This document shows, piece by piece, positions 16,551-25,675 of a stretch of 64,000 nucleotides of DNA; position 1 is the first letter of the stretch; each line of letters opens with the position of its first letter. A program made the position numbers and the translations under genes. This stretch comes from an uncultured Proteiniphilum sp. (GTDB taxonomy: Bacteria; Bacteroidota; Bacteroidia; Bacteroidales; Dysgonomonadaceae): NCBI GenBank assembly GCA_927407015.1, contig CAKMJT010000008.1, positions 1 to 64,000 on the forward strand. The letters are read 5' to 3'. The notes beneath the pieces are model-generated. The model ran no database searches, had not been told where the DNA came from, and was given only the letters and a program-made list of their open reading frames with translations.

Positions 16551-17978
16551 ATGATAAATAGGTTCTTTATAGAGAAAATCAGTGGTAATTTCCCATACAG
16601 CCTTACAAGCGACCAGTTGAAAGCATTGGAGAAGATCACTGCATTTCTTTTTTCGGGAATCAACGATCAGATCTTTTTGCTTACCGGTTATGCCGGAACA
16701 GGGAAATCGTCTCTGATTGGGAGTCTTGTGAGAACCATGGCTGAGTATCGGCAAAAAACTGTTTTGCTGGCACCTACGGGACGTGCCGCGAAGGTGTTTT
16801 CCGGATATGCGGCGCAACAGGCCTTTACGATTCATAAGAAAATATACCGTCAGCAGAAGTTCGCCGAGGGAACACCTCATTTTTCCCTGGTTGAAAATAT
16901 GCACAAACAAACCCTGTTTATTGTGGATGAGGCGTCGATGATCAACAACGAATCGTCCGATTTTTCGCTCTTCGGTACTGGCAGGTTGCTGGACGATCTG
17001 ATTGAATATGTATACTCCGCTGAAGGATGCAGGATGCTGCTCATCGGTGACAGCGCACAGCTGCCGCCGGTGAAACAGGAGAACAGCCCTGCACTGGATA
17101 AGGATATCCTGCGATCCTATTCACTTCAGGTGACGGAAGCCATCCTGACGGAGATCGTGCGGCAGGCCGAGAAGTCGGGGATCCTGTACAACGCCACTGC
17201 CTTGCGGAATGCCTTGCGTTTTGATGATACGGCCGATTATCCCCGGCTGAAAGTGGACGGTTTCGCTGATGTGAGACGCATTACAGGAGCAGAACTGATC
17301 GATGAAATCGGGGATGCCTACCACAGGGACGGGATGGAGGAGACGATCGTCATCTCACGCTCCAACAAACGGGTGAATGCCTATAATAACGGGATCAGAA
17401 GCAGGGTGCTTTTTCGGGAAGAGGAGATCTCCTCGGGTGATATCCTGATGATTACCAGGAACAACTATTATTGGGCGGCTGATTTTGAATATCTCGATTT
17501 CCTGGCAAATGGTGAGTTTGTGGAGGTGCAGCGGGTGAGGGGAGAGGAAGAGATGTATGGCTTCCGGTTCTGCAATGTGGTGCTGCTCCACCGTGATTAT
17601 GATATTGAATTTGAAGCCAGGATCATCCTTGATGTACTGCATACGGAGGTTCCCGGGCTCACCCGGGAGCAGAGCGAGCAGCTTTTCTCCAACGTGACGG
17701 AAGACTATGCCGATATTACCCAAAAAAGGGAGAGATATAAAAAAGTGAAAGAGAATCCTTATTTCAACGCGCTGCAGGTGAAATACGGATATGCGGTCAC
17801 CTGTCATAAGGCACAAGGCGGTGAATGGAAAAATGTTTTTCTGGACGTGGGTTACATTCAGAAATCTTACATGGGTGAAAACTTTTACCGATGGCTTTAC
17901 ACCTCCATAACCCGAAGTTCTGAAAAGTTATATCTTGTGAATTTGCCCGACGAATTTGTGGCGCATTCCAAAATATAA
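16551..17978 (+). CDS. RecD-like superfamily 1 DNA helicase
   Basis: The 475-residue ATPase is read from the ATG at 16551, preferred over an upstream start because homologous-looking sequence begins with the SLTSDQLKALEKI Q-motif region. Walker A GYAGTGKSS is at 46-54 and Walker B VDEAS near 125-129. GDSAQLPPV is motif III, and VTCHKAQGGEW with YTSITRSSEKLYLVN are motifs V and VI of the UvrD_C_2 domain. It is shorter than RecD2 and lacks the N-terminal helix-hairpin-helix region. It probably acts as a 5'-3' helicase in repair or replication restart. It is a single-gene unit divergent from the minus-strand genes at 15.7-16.4 kb. Confidence 0.85.
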   Translation: MINRFFIEKISGNFPYSLTSDQLKALEKITAFLFSGINDQIFLLTGYAGTGKSSLIGSLVRTMAEYRQKTVLLAPTGRAAKVFSGYAAQQAFTIHKKIYRQQKFAEGTPHFSLVENMHKQTLFIVDEASMINNESSDFSLFGTGRLLDDLIEYVYSAEGCRMLLIGDSAQLPPVKQENSPALDKDILRSYSLQVTEAILTEIVRQAEKSGILYNATALRNALRFDDTADYPRLKVDGFADVRRITGAELIDEIGDAYHRDGMEETIVISRSNKRVNAYNNGIRSRVLFREEEISSGDILMITRNNYYWAADFEYLDFLANGEFVEVQRVRGEEEMYGFRFCNVVLLHRDYDIEFEARIILDVLHTEVPGLTREQSEQLFSNVTEDYADITQKRERYKKVKENPYFNALQVKYGYAVTCHKAQGGEWKNVFLDVGYIQKSYMGENFYRWLYTSITRSSEKLYLVNLPDEFVAHSKI

Positions 17979-18055
17979 TTACTTTTGTGTCGTACAAGAA
18001 CCGGGGATGTCACTCATTGTGAGTCTTCAGCATAATCCCCGATCATAGAATACCG

Positions 18056-18907
18056 ATGTTGGAAAAGAGAAAAGAGACTATTGATCAGCTTTTGAACGAT
18101 CTCCGATTACTTGAAGAACGTATCAGCACCATCCGTCAGAGTGAGGCGTTGCCTTTTTCATTTTTCAGGGAATCTTTCGAAAAGACACAGGATGTATCGC
18201 GTCTGCTGCATGAGCTGGAATTGATGCAGATTGATGACATGAAGCATCAGATGGAACGTTTGGTGGTGTTCTTGTCGGAAAACGAAAATAGACTCAACGC
18301 AGCTGCCACAGCGCAAAGCAAAATGGTGGATGAGGAGACGTCCGAAATGGCTGAGGCTGCTGCTGCTGCGGATGATACATACCGACATGATGCACAGGAA
18401 CAAACTGTAGAAAATCCCGGCGAAGAACCGGTCGTTCAGTCAACGATCCCTGTGGAGACAGTCTCAACCCCCGAAGAAATACCAACAGAAACAAGGAAAA
18501 AGACGTTTGTGCCGGGTGAGGGCAACCGATACGCCGATGGGATTACCCTCCCGGAATATAAAAATCCCCGCAAGACGGAACCTGCCTGGCCTCCCGAAAA
18601 ACCGAAACCTGTTTCTATGCCGTTGAACACCGATGAAAAGCCCGTGATTCCCTCGTTGAACGATGTGATTCAGGCACCTCCGGCAATCCTCGATTTAAAG
18701 CGCAGCATCAGCCTGAATGACCGTTTTTTATTTCAAAGAGAGTTGTTTCATAACGACAGGAACGAGATGAACAATGTGATGATCAGCTTGAATGCTTTCG
18801 AAACTTTTGAGCGTGCCGAGAGTTACCTGAGAGAGACCAGGCCGTGGGACTTCGAAAATCAGACGGTGAAGGATTTTCTTCGGATCATTCAAAAAGGATT
18901 TGAATAA
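18056..18907 (+). CDS. Conserved hypothetical protein with coiled coil and acidic linker
   Basis: A 283-residue soluble protein. Residues 1-90 are helical with heptad character. About 90-200 form a low-complexity linker rich in Glu, Pro and Thr. The C-terminal 80 residues are well ordered (SISLNDRFLFQRELFHNDRN, then RPWDFENQTVKDFLRIIQKG) and look like the conserved core of a Bacteroidales family without known function. It is 15 bp upstream of rsmI and likely co-transcribed. Confidence 0.75.
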   Translation: MLEKRKETIDQLLNDLRLLEERISTIRQSEALPFSFFRESFEKTQDVSRLLHELELMQIDDMKHQMERLVVFLSENENRLNAAATAQSKMVDEETSEMAEAAAAADDTYRHDAQEQTVENPGEEPVVQSTIPVETVSTPEEIPTETRKKTFVPGEGNRYADGITLPEYKNPRKTEPAWPPEKPKPVSMPLNTDEKPVIPSLNDVIQAPPAILDLKRSISLNDRFLFQRELFHNDRNEMNNVMISLNAFETFERAESYLRETRPWDFENQTVKDFLRIIQKGFE

Positions 18908-18922
18908 ACAGCAATCTGTAAG

Positions 18923-19591
18923 ATGGGAAAACTGTATTTGGTACCCACACCGGTCGGTAATTTGGAGGATATCACGCTCAGAGCGCTCAGGATATTGAAG
19001 GAGTGCGATCTGATCCTGGCTGAGGATACCCGGACAAGCAGTTTTTTGTTGAAACATTACGGTATTGAGACAAGAATGCAGTCTCACCATAAATTTAACG
19101 AACACCAAACAACAACACATCTGGTGGAAAGGCTGAGAGCGGGTGAGACAATTGCCCTGATTTCAGATGCGGGTACGCCTGCCATCTCCGACCCCGGCTT
19201 TTTGCTGGTCAGGGAGTGTGTGCAGGCAGAGGTAGCGGTGGAGTGCCTCCCGGGAGCGACTGCTTTTGTGCCGGCACTGGTGGAATCGGGATTGCCTGAC
19301 GATCGCTTCTGCTTCGAGGGATTCCTTCCTCCGAAGAAAGGAAGACAGACACGCCTCAAACAACTGGAAGCAGAGAGCCGTACCATGATTTTTTACGAAT
19401 CGCCATACCGTGTGGTAAAAACACTCTCGCACCTGGCCGGATATTTGGGTGCCGACCGTGCAGCCTCTGTATCGAGGGAGATTTCGAAAATATATGCCGA
19501 AACAGTGAGAGGAAACCTGGGTGAGTTAGTGGCTCATTTCACCCTGCAGGAGCCAAGAGGAGAATTTGTGATCGTTGTCGCAGGACGATGA
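18923..19591 (+). CDS. rsmI: 16S rRNA (cytidine1402-2'-O)-methyltransferase RsmI
   Basis: The 222-residue tetrapyrrole-methylase-fold enzyme starts MGKLYLVPTPVGNLEDITLR and contains LAEDTRTSSFLLKHYGI, LISDAGTPAISDPGFLLVRE and FYESPYRVVKTL, all diagnostic of RsmI. It 2'-O-methylates C1402 in the ribosomal P site together with RsmH (encoded in the dcw cluster here). It lacks the extra C-terminal domain of E. coli RsmI (about 286 residues), which is normal for this phylum. Confidence 0.94.
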   Translation: MGKLYLVPTPVGNLEDITLRALRILKECDLILAEDTRTSSFLLKHYGIETRMQSHHKFNEHQTTTHLVERLRAGETIALISDAGTPAISDPGFLLVRECVQAEVAVECLPGATAFVPALVESGLPDDRFCFEGFLPPKKGRQTRLKQLEAESRTMIFYESPYRVVKTLSHLAGYLGADRAASVSREISKIYAETVRGNLGELVAHFTLQEPRGEFVIVVAGR

Positions 19592-19652
19592 ACAATAATA
19601 ACCAAACTTTTTAATCACTAGATTGTTTAACTAAAAAGAAAAAATTGATGTT

Positions 19653-20507
19653 ATGAGGAAAATAGGAATTTTATTTCTTGTCATGGGACTCATCGTTTCA
19701 TGTACCAACGTGAAAGAATCGAAAGAGTTTAAAGAGCTTCAGTCTCAACGTGATTCTCTGATGATGCTGTCTGCCGGCACTCAAACGGAAGCAGCGGAAA
19801 TGATGGCGGTGATCAGTGAAGTGGAGGAGAATTTCGCAAAAATCAGGGAAGCGGAAAAATATATTTCCACCCAGTCGGCACAAAGCGGTGAAATGAGCCA
19901 GGACACCAAGGACCGTGTTGCTGAGAACTTCAAGATGATCAACGAAATCCTCCGGCGTAACAAAGCACAATTGGATGAACTGAACAGGAAACAGAGTGGT
20001 AGCAACAAAGAGATCGTGTCGCTGAAGAACACAATCAGCCGGCTCAACAACGAGATGAAAGAGAGTACCACCCGCCTGACGGCATTGCAAAGTGAATTGG
20101 CCCTTAAGGATGAGCGGATTGCCCAACTGTCGCAGGATATGACCTCACTGGCGATCGAAGCGGAGCAACAGTCGGCTACCATACAGGAGCAGGACAGATC
20201 GCTGCATACTGCTTATTATGTTTTTGGTACGGCCAATGAACTGAAAGATCAGAAGATTCTTTCGGGTGGATTTCTGCAGCAGACACGCGTACTGCAGGAT
20301 ACATTCAACAAGGATTATTTTCTGAAGATTGATATCCGCGATGTGACGGAGATACCGTTGTATGCACCTAAGGGCAAGTTGTGGTCAACCCATCCCGAAG
20401 GTACCTATGAGTTTGTGAAGGGCAGTGACGGGAATCTGGTTTTTCATATTACCGATACACAACGTTTCTGGAGCCTGACGAAATACCTCATCATTGAGGT
20501 CAATTAA
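19653..20507 (+). CDS. Coiled-coil lipoprotein, function unknown
   Basis: The 284-residue protein has a lipobox (LIVSC, Cys17), then a long coiled coil from about 25 to 185, rich in Glu, Lys and Gln. A small C-terminal domain follows (ILSGGFLQQTRVLQDTFNKD, then HPEGTYEF and FWSLTKYLIIEVN). The coiled coil suggests a periplasmic spacer or scaffold. No known family is recognised. Confidence 0.75.
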   Translation: MRKIGILFLVMGLIVSCTNVKESKEFKELQSQRDSLMMLSAGTQTEAAEMMAVISEVEENFAKIREAEKYISTQSAQSGEMSQDTKDRVAENFKMINEILRRNKAQLDELNRKQSGSNKEIVSLKNTISRLNNEMKESTTRLTALQSELALKDERIAQLSQDMTSLAIEAEQQSATIQEQDRSLHTAYYVFGTANELKDQKILSGGFLQQTRVLQDTFNKDYFLKIDIRDVTEIPLYAPKGKLWSTHPEGTYEFVKGSDGNLVFHITDTQRFWSLTKYLIIEVN

Positions 20508-20585
20508 ACGGGAATAGCACTGGATTTTCATTGAAAATATTTGTCGCGGAGTGATGATCAGTCACTCCGTGGCTGTTTTTTGACC

Positions 20586-21278
20586 ATGGTCTACAAGAAT
20601 CTTTTGATCGATCTCGATGATACCCTCTGGGACATCCACCTCAATGGGAAGGAGTGCCTGCAGGAGATTTACCGTGATTACGGCTACAGTCAGTTTTACC
20701 GTACCTTTGAGGATTATTACCATGTATACATGCCCAACAATCATCGTCTGTGGGCACAGTACCGCCAGGGGGAGATTAAAAAGGAGGAGCTGATCGTGGA
20801 GCGCTTTCTTATACCGGTAAGGGCGTTTGGCATTGATGATCCGGCGTATGCCAAGAAACTGAGCGACGATTTTCTCGACAGGACGACCCGTAAAACGGCT
20901 TTGATTGACGGGACAATAGCGTTGCTCGAATATCTGAAGCCGAAATACCGGATGCATATTCTCTCCAACGGATTCCGGGAAGTGCAATACAAAAAGATTG
21001 AGAACTCGGGCCTGAAGCCCTATTTCGATAAGATCATCCTGTCGGAGGATGCGGGTATCAATAAACCCCATGCCGGTATGTTCACCTATGCGCTGAAAAA
21101 CACCAATTCGAGGCGCGACCAGACCGTGGTGATCGGCGACAGCTGGGATGCTGACATCGTGGGAGCCTACAACAGCCGTATAGCACAGATCTGGTTCAAT
21201 CCGAAAAACGAGCTTCCGGATGGCTTTGAACCTACCTACACGGTGCAAACGCTGGCTGGGATCAAAGCTATTCTGTGA
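20586..21278 (+). CDS. HAD-family (YjjG-type) nucleotidase/phosphatase
   Basis: The 230-residue HAD hydrolase is read from the ATG at 20586, which gives MVYKNLLIDLDDTLWDI with the nucleophile motif DLDDT at 9-13. ILSNGFREVQYKKI is motif II, INKPHAGMF supplies the motif III lysine, and VVIGDSWDADIVGA is motif IV. The helical cap and spacing fit YjjG/pyrimidine 5'-nucleotidases, which clear non-canonical nucleotides. The substrate is inferred only. It converges with arcA on the other strand. Confidence 0.85.
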   Translation: MVYKNLLIDLDDTLWDIHLNGKECLQEIYRDYGYSQFYRTFEDYYHVYMPNNHRLWAQYRQGEIKKEELIVERFLIPVRAFGIDDPAYAKKLSDDFLDRTTRKTALIDGTIALLEYLKPKYRMHILSNGFREVQYKKIENSGLKPYFDKIILSEDAGINKPHAGMFTYALKNTNSRRDQTVVIGDSWDADIVGAYNSRIAQIWFNPKNELPDGFEPTYTVQTLAGIKAIL

Positions 21279-21335
21279 CCATAAGCCTCTTCTGCCTGCA
21301 CATGCAATGACAGGCTGGTTCCTGTCCGCTTTTGT

Positions 21336-22607
21336 TTACCAGCCGGAAGGTTCTCTCCGTAAAGGCATCGTCATACATCTCGGACCACCGCCACCGCGTG
21401 GCAGCTCCGACCCTTCGAGCGTGATCACGCATCTCTTAGCTGAAGTGATGTCATACTGGTTGCTGATGACCTCGCTGGCTTTCACCACCTCGAAACCGTG
21501 CTTGTCGAGCTCTTCCAGGGTGTGCACATTTCGCGCGTAGGAGAGCACTTTTCCCGGTGCAACAGCCAGAAAATTGGCACCGCTGTGCCACTGCTCCCGT
21601 TCCTGGTCCCAGTCGTCGGCTTTTCCCCCGCAGACAACCGGCTCCAAATCAATTCCCAGTTTCCTTAACAGGCTCAGGATGCCGCTTGCAGCAGAGATCC
21701 TGGTTACCTTCCCGTTGTCAATCTGCATATGTACGGTCTGATAGGGTGAGTTGTCCATGATCAGTGGTTTATAGACCATCGCTTTGTCGGTATCGAGCAG
21801 GGTAAAGACCATATCGAGGTGAATGAACGATTCGGGAGACCCGGGCAGCTGCTGCACAATCACATGCTTCTTGCCCGATCCGCTTTTACAGAACTCCTGC
21901 ACCAACAGGTCAATACCCTGCGTACTGGTCCTTGTCCCGTTTCCGATTAGCAGGATATCATCTCTCACTACCAGCACGTCTCCTCCCTCGACCTTCACCA
22001 ATGGATTGTTTTGTGACAGATCGCTGGTATTCACTATATTGCCCTCGAAAAAGAGGCCGCTTTGAAAGATGGCATCCATGATCAATGACTCCCGCATACG
22101 TACGGTATTGGCCATTTTACAGATCAGTGCATTGTTCCCGATGATGGCTGAAGCATCCCGTGTGAAATAAAAATTGTAGAGCGGCATCAGGGTGTAATAC
22201 TCATCGCGCAGGAAGTCGGTCAGTGTGTTGATCTGGATGGGGAGTCCCTCAATCAGTATTTTCGCCAAGGTAGTAGCGGTCAGATCTGCCAGATAATCGA
22301 CATAACCGGACATCTGTTCTGTCTCACCTATTTTGTGTATCAGATGGTTTTTCAGATCCTCTCTTTCCAGAACCTGTGTCAACAGATCAGCCACCTCATA
22401 CACCCTGGAGGTTTTTTGCAATACTCCGTACAGCTGGTCATACTCTTTCCGGGCAATCGACAGGTTGAGAATATCACTGTATAAAGCCCTCTGTGCGTTG
22501 CGGGGAGTCATGTTCTCCACTTCCGCCCCGGGATAGTGTATCAGTACTGCCTCCAGTTGACCAATCTCCGACTGGACTTGCAGGGTGCATTTTTTGTTGT
22601 CAGTCAT
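21336..22607 (-). CDS. arcA: Arginine deiminase
   Basis: The 423-residue enzyme hydrolyses arginine to citrulline and ammonia. The start at 22607 (MTDNKKCTLQVQSEIGQL) fits the family better than an earlier in-frame ATG 15 codons upstream. Diagnostic segments are EVENMTPRNAQRALYSDILN, FYFTRDASAIIG, VEGGDVLVV and ELPRGGGGPRCMTMPLRR, with catalytic Cys411. No arcB or arcC neighbour is present, so it is not in a classical ADI operon. A TAATTTTG box at 22626-22633 on the minus strand is a candidate promoter element. Confidence 0.93.
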   Translation of the reverse strand: MTDNKKCTLQVQSEIGQLEAVLIHYPGAEVENMTPRNAQRALYSDILNLSIARKEYDQLYGVLQKTSRVYEVADLLTQVLEREDLKNHLIHKIGETEQMSGYVDYLADLTATTLAKILIEGLPIQINTLTDFLRDEYYTLMPLYNFYFTRDASAIIGNNALICKMANTVRMRESLIMDAIFQSGLFFEGNIVNTSDLSQNNPLVKVEGGDVLVVRDDILLIGNGTRTSTQGIDLLVQEFCKSGSGKKHVIVQQLPGSPESFIHLDMVFTLLDTDKAMVYKPLIMDNSPYQTVHMQIDNGKVTRISAASGILSLLRKLGIDLEPVVCGGKADDWDQEREQWHSGANFLAVAPGKVLSYARNVHTLEELDKHGFEVVKASEVISNQYDITSAKRCVITLEGSELPRGGGGPRCMTMPLRREPSGW

Positions 22608-22835
22608 AAATCCCTGTTTTGCAGGCAAAATTAGGAAAATTAAGATGAACATCAGCTATTTGAGCTGAAAACATACTCTTTTTTTATCTTTCGACCGAAT
22701 TCTTCCTTTTTTTTGTTATTTTTGAGAAATGAATAGGTCTGCAGGGCTGACCGGGTTGATAGTCTGCAGCTTTGTTTCATCTGATGAAGTGAAAACATCC
22801 AATTGATAAATGAGTTTAGTGAAGAGGGTTGAAGT
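22608..22835. promoter_or_regulatory. Divergent control region between arcA and the LacI-type regulator gene
   Basis: The 228-bp gap holds TAATTTTG (22626-22633, minus strand, toward arcA) and TATTTTTG (22717-22724, plus strand, toward the regulator), both fitting TAnnTTTG without good -33 boxes. No copy of the TGCAATCGATTGCA-type operator is present, so the regulator shows no sign of autoregulation through that site. Confidence 0.4.
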
Positions 22836-23849
22836 ATGGGGCAAATTACCTTGAAAGATATCGCAAAAGCGCTTAACCTGTCGCCATCCACCGTGTCACG
22901 CGCGATGCAAAACCATCCCGCCATCAGTCCGGGAACCAGAAGGATCGTGCAGGAATACGCGGAAGAACACAAATATAAACCCAACACGCTGGCCATGCAG
23001 CTGCGCACCAACCGCAACAACACCATTGGAGTGATCGTGCCCGAGATTGTGCACTATTTCTTTTCCACGGTGCTGTCCGGTATTCAGCAGGAAGCCGAGA
23101 ATGAGGGGTACAATCTGCTCTTCTGCCATTCCAATGAAGACTACGAGCGGGAGGTGAGAAGCGTGAAGACGCTGCTCGATGCGCGTGTATGTGGTATCCT
23201 GGCATCACAATCGAAAACAACCAATCATTTCCAGCATTTTCAGGAGATTATAGATAACGATGTACATCTTGTCTTTTTCGACCGCATCTGCACTGGCATC
23301 AATACCGACAAAGTGGTGATTGATGATTACGCCGGTGCCCTCCATGCTGTAGATCATCTGATTCAGACAGGGTGCAGCAGAATTGCTTTTCTCGGTTCTT
23401 CGCCTTCCATGCCCATAGCCAACAACCGGCGTATGGGCTACGAGGACGCCTTACGCAGGCATAAGCTTCCCATCGATAAAAGACTGAGCCGGATCTGTGA
23501 TACGGTAGAGCTGGCAAGAGCGGTGGTGCCGGAGATGTTGCAGCTGGATCCTGTTCCCGATGCTTTCTTCTGTATCAACGATGAGGTGGCGGCTTACGCC
23601 ATGCAGATTGCAAAATCTGCCGGATTCCGCGTTCCGGAAGATATCTCGGTATGTGGTTTCACCAACAGCTATATCACGGATGTGACCGATCCAACGCTCA
23701 CCACCGTCGATCAGCATGGATTTGAAATGGGTCAGGTGGCGGTGCGGTTGCTGATCAACAGGATCACCGGTAAAGAGACGAAACAGGGTGTGGTGAGCCG
23801 TTTAATCAAGACAGAGCTGGTTGTGAAGAACTCCACCCGATCGTTATGA
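22836..23849 (+). CDS. LacI/GalR-family transcriptional regulator
   Basis: The 337-residue protein has an N-terminal HTH (ITLKDIAKALNLSPSTVSRA, residues 4-23). A hinge helix follows (YKPNTLAMQLRTNRNNTIGV, with the Leu that intercalates at a central CpG), then a two-lobed periplasmic-binding-like sensor domain ending at SRLIKTELVV. Such proteins bind 14-20 bp palindromes with a central CG and sense sugars or sugar phosphates. Context (transporter and GH13 downstream, sus operon nearby) points to a maltose or maltooligosaccharide signal. It takes the place of the membrane sensor SusR known from Bacteroides thetaiotaomicron. Confidence 0.92.
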   Translation: MGQITLKDIAKALNLSPSTVSRAMQNHPAISPGTRRIVQEYAEEHKYKPNTLAMQLRTNRNNTIGVIVPEIVHYFFSTVLSGIQQEAENEGYNLLFCHSNEDYEREVRSVKTLLDARVCGILASQSKTTNHFQHFQEIIDNDVHLVFFDRICTGINTDKVVIDDYAGALHAVDHLIQTGCSRIAFLGSSPSMPIANNRRMGYEDALRRHKLPIDKRLSRICDTVELARAVVPEMLQLDPVPDAFFCINDEVAAYAMQIAKSAGFRVPEDISVCGFTNSYITDVTDPTLTTVDQHGFEMGQVAVRLLINRITGKETKQGVVSRLIKTELVVKNSTRSL

Positions 23850-23880
23850 AACCATCACCTGCATCCGCAGAACGGGCGTA

Positions 23881-23894
23881 TGCATACGATTGCA
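23881..23894 (+). promoter_or_regulatory. Candidate LacI-type operator upstream of the MFS transporter gene
   Basis: TGCATACGATTGCA is a 14-bp dyad with 5 of 7 matching positions per half and a central CG. It agrees at 12 of 14 positions with the perfect palindrome upstream of susC. It ends 54 bp before the TATATTTG box at 23949. Confidence 0.65.
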
Positions 23895-23948
23895 CAAATA
23901 AATAGATTTCTTTGCACCACAGGATGGTCATTGCTTCCGATAGGGTGG

Positions 23949-23956
23949 TATATTTG
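23949..23956 (+). promoter_or_regulatory. -7 box (TATATTTG) of the transporter promoter
   Basis: It matches TAnnTTTG exactly and would start transcription about 45 bp before the transporter ATG. There is no TTTG at the expected -33 position, consistent with a promoter that needs an activator. Confidence 0.6.
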
Positions 23957-24005
23957 CTCCACTTAAATAAACCTAAATCATCACAATCATAGAGAGTAAT
24001 CTGAC

Positions 24006-25538
24006 ATGAAGAAAAGACATTTATCCTTTTGGGAGATATGGAATATGAGTTTCGGATTTCTGGGTATACAGTTTGGCTTTGCCTTGCAAAATGCAAATGT
24101 CAGCCGTATTTTTGAGACCCTGGGTGCCCGCGTCGAGGACATCCCGATCCTGTGGATTGCCGCTCCCATCACAGGGCTGATCATACAACCCATCATCGGA
24201 CACCTGAGCGATAATACCTGGAACCGTTTTGGCCGTCGTCGCCCCTATTTCATGATCGGGGCTATCCTGACCACGCTGGCTCTCTTTCTCATGCCCAACT
24301 CACCATCGCTCTGGATCGCCGCCGGCATGCTCTGGATCATGGACGGCTCCATCAATATCTCCATGGAGCCTTTCAGGGCTTTTGTAGGTGACAACCTCCC
24401 CTCTGAACAGCGAACCATGGGTTTTGCCATGCAGAGTTTCTTTATCGGTACAGGAGCTGTGATTGCTTCTGCATTGCCCTATATCCTCACCAACTGGTTC
24501 GGTGTCTCCAATACGGCAGCCGAGGGACTGATCCCTCAATCGGTGAAGCTGTCGTTCTATATCGGTGCCGTCGTACTCTTCCTGTCGGTGCTCTACACCG
24601 TGCTCACCTCGAAAGAGTACTCCCCGGAAGAACTGACCGCCTTCGAGGAGGAGAAAGTGAAAACAACCGGATTGAGAGCGGTCATAAGAGTACCGGTAAG
24701 CTCGGCACAGTTTTTAAGGAATGGGGTGATATGGACCCTTGCGGGGGTTGTTGCCACGTCGCTGATTCTGCTCTCCTCTTTGGGTGACCAGAACGGTCAA
24801 CTCTATATCGTTGCGGGTTTATTACTGGTTTTCGGCCTTATTTTATTGCTCTCGGGATGGATGACAAGACATTCTTCTGTGCCAAACGGGATGGTGGGTA
24901 TCATGAACGATCTGCTGCATATGCCCAAAACGATGGGTCAGCTGGCAGTGGTTCAGTTTTTCTCCTGGCTCGCCTTCTATGCCATGTGGATCTATACCAC
25001 CCCGGCTATCACGCAGCATGTATACGGAACGACTGACTCCACCACCGAGCTCTACAACCAGGGTGCCAACTGGGTTGGTGTACTGTTCGCCGTTTATAAC
25101 GGTGTCTCTGCACTGAGTGCCTTCCTCTTGCCGGTTATTGCAAGGCAGATCGGAAGGAAAGCAACCCACGCCACTGCCCTTGCGATGGGAGGTGTGGCAT
25201 TCATCGCCCTCTTCTTTATCAAAGAACCGACCATGCTGCTCCTGCCTATGGTTGGCGTAGGCTTTGCCTGGGGCAGCATCCTCTCCATGCCCTATGCCAT
25301 CCTCACCGGTGCGTTGCCGGCCGATAAAATGGGAACCTACATGGGCATTTTCAATTTCTTTATCGTGATACCCCAGATTCTGGCTGCCAGCATACTGGGA
25401 TATATCACCAGCCACCTTTTTCACGGTCAGGTAATCCTTACGCTGGTCCTCGCCGGATGCTCTCTGATCCTGGGTGCTCTCAGTGTTTTCCAGGTGGAAG
25501 ACAAAGATGATATGTACAAACGCAGAAAAAGAAAGTGA
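24006..25538 (+). CDS. SLC45-type MFS sugar (maltose-type) transporter
   Basis: The 510-residue integral membrane protein has about 12 hydrophobic segments. It begins MKKRHLSFWEIWNMSFGFLG and carries GHLSDNTWNRFGRRRPYF at 65-82, the signature of glycoside-pentoside or SLC45-like H+/sugar symporters. Such transporters sit in Bacteroidetes alpha-glucan loci and carry maltose or maltooligosaccharides over the inner membrane after SusC import. An insertion around 205-250 forms a cytoplasmic loop between halves. It follows the LacI-type regulator and its candidate operator, and precedes a GH13 lipoprotein. Confidence 0.9.
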   Translation: MKKRHLSFWEIWNMSFGFLGIQFGFALQNANVSRIFETLGARVEDIPILWIAAPITGLIIQPIIGHLSDNTWNRFGRRRPYFMIGAILTTLALFLMPNSPSLWIAAGMLWIMDGSINISMEPFRAFVGDNLPSEQRTMGFAMQSFFIGTGAVIASALPYILTNWFGVSNTAAEGLIPQSVKLSFYIGAVVLFLSVLYTVLTSKEYSPEELTAFEEEKVKTTGLRAVIRVPVSSAQFLRNGVIWTLAGVVATSLILLSSLGDQNGQLYIVAGLLLVFGLILLLSGWMTRHSSVPNGMVGIMNDLLHMPKTMGQLAVVQFFSWLAFYAMWIYTTPAITQHVYGTTDSTTELYNQGANWVGVLFAVYNGVSALSAFLLPVIARQIGRKATHATALAMGGVAFIALFFIKEPTMLLLPMVGVGFAWGSILSMPYAILTGALPADKMGTYMGIFNFFIVIPQILAASILGYITSHLFHGQVILTLVLAGCSLILGALSVFQVEDKDDMYKRRKRK

Positions 25539-25675
25539 ATCGAAGCCACCGGTATGCAGGAGAACCCTTTGCCGCGTCACCGATGATCGAAGCGAATGAC
25601 TGTAAAAAATAAATACCGTACCGGCGGGTTATTCCGCGAAGCGGGAAAAAGAACCATTGAAACCAATTACGCATA

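Noticed and set aside
21279-21335. Terminator between the convergent HAD and arcA genes
   Set aside because: Only a 5-bp GCCTG/CAGGC stem with a long loop is visible, which is too weak to call.
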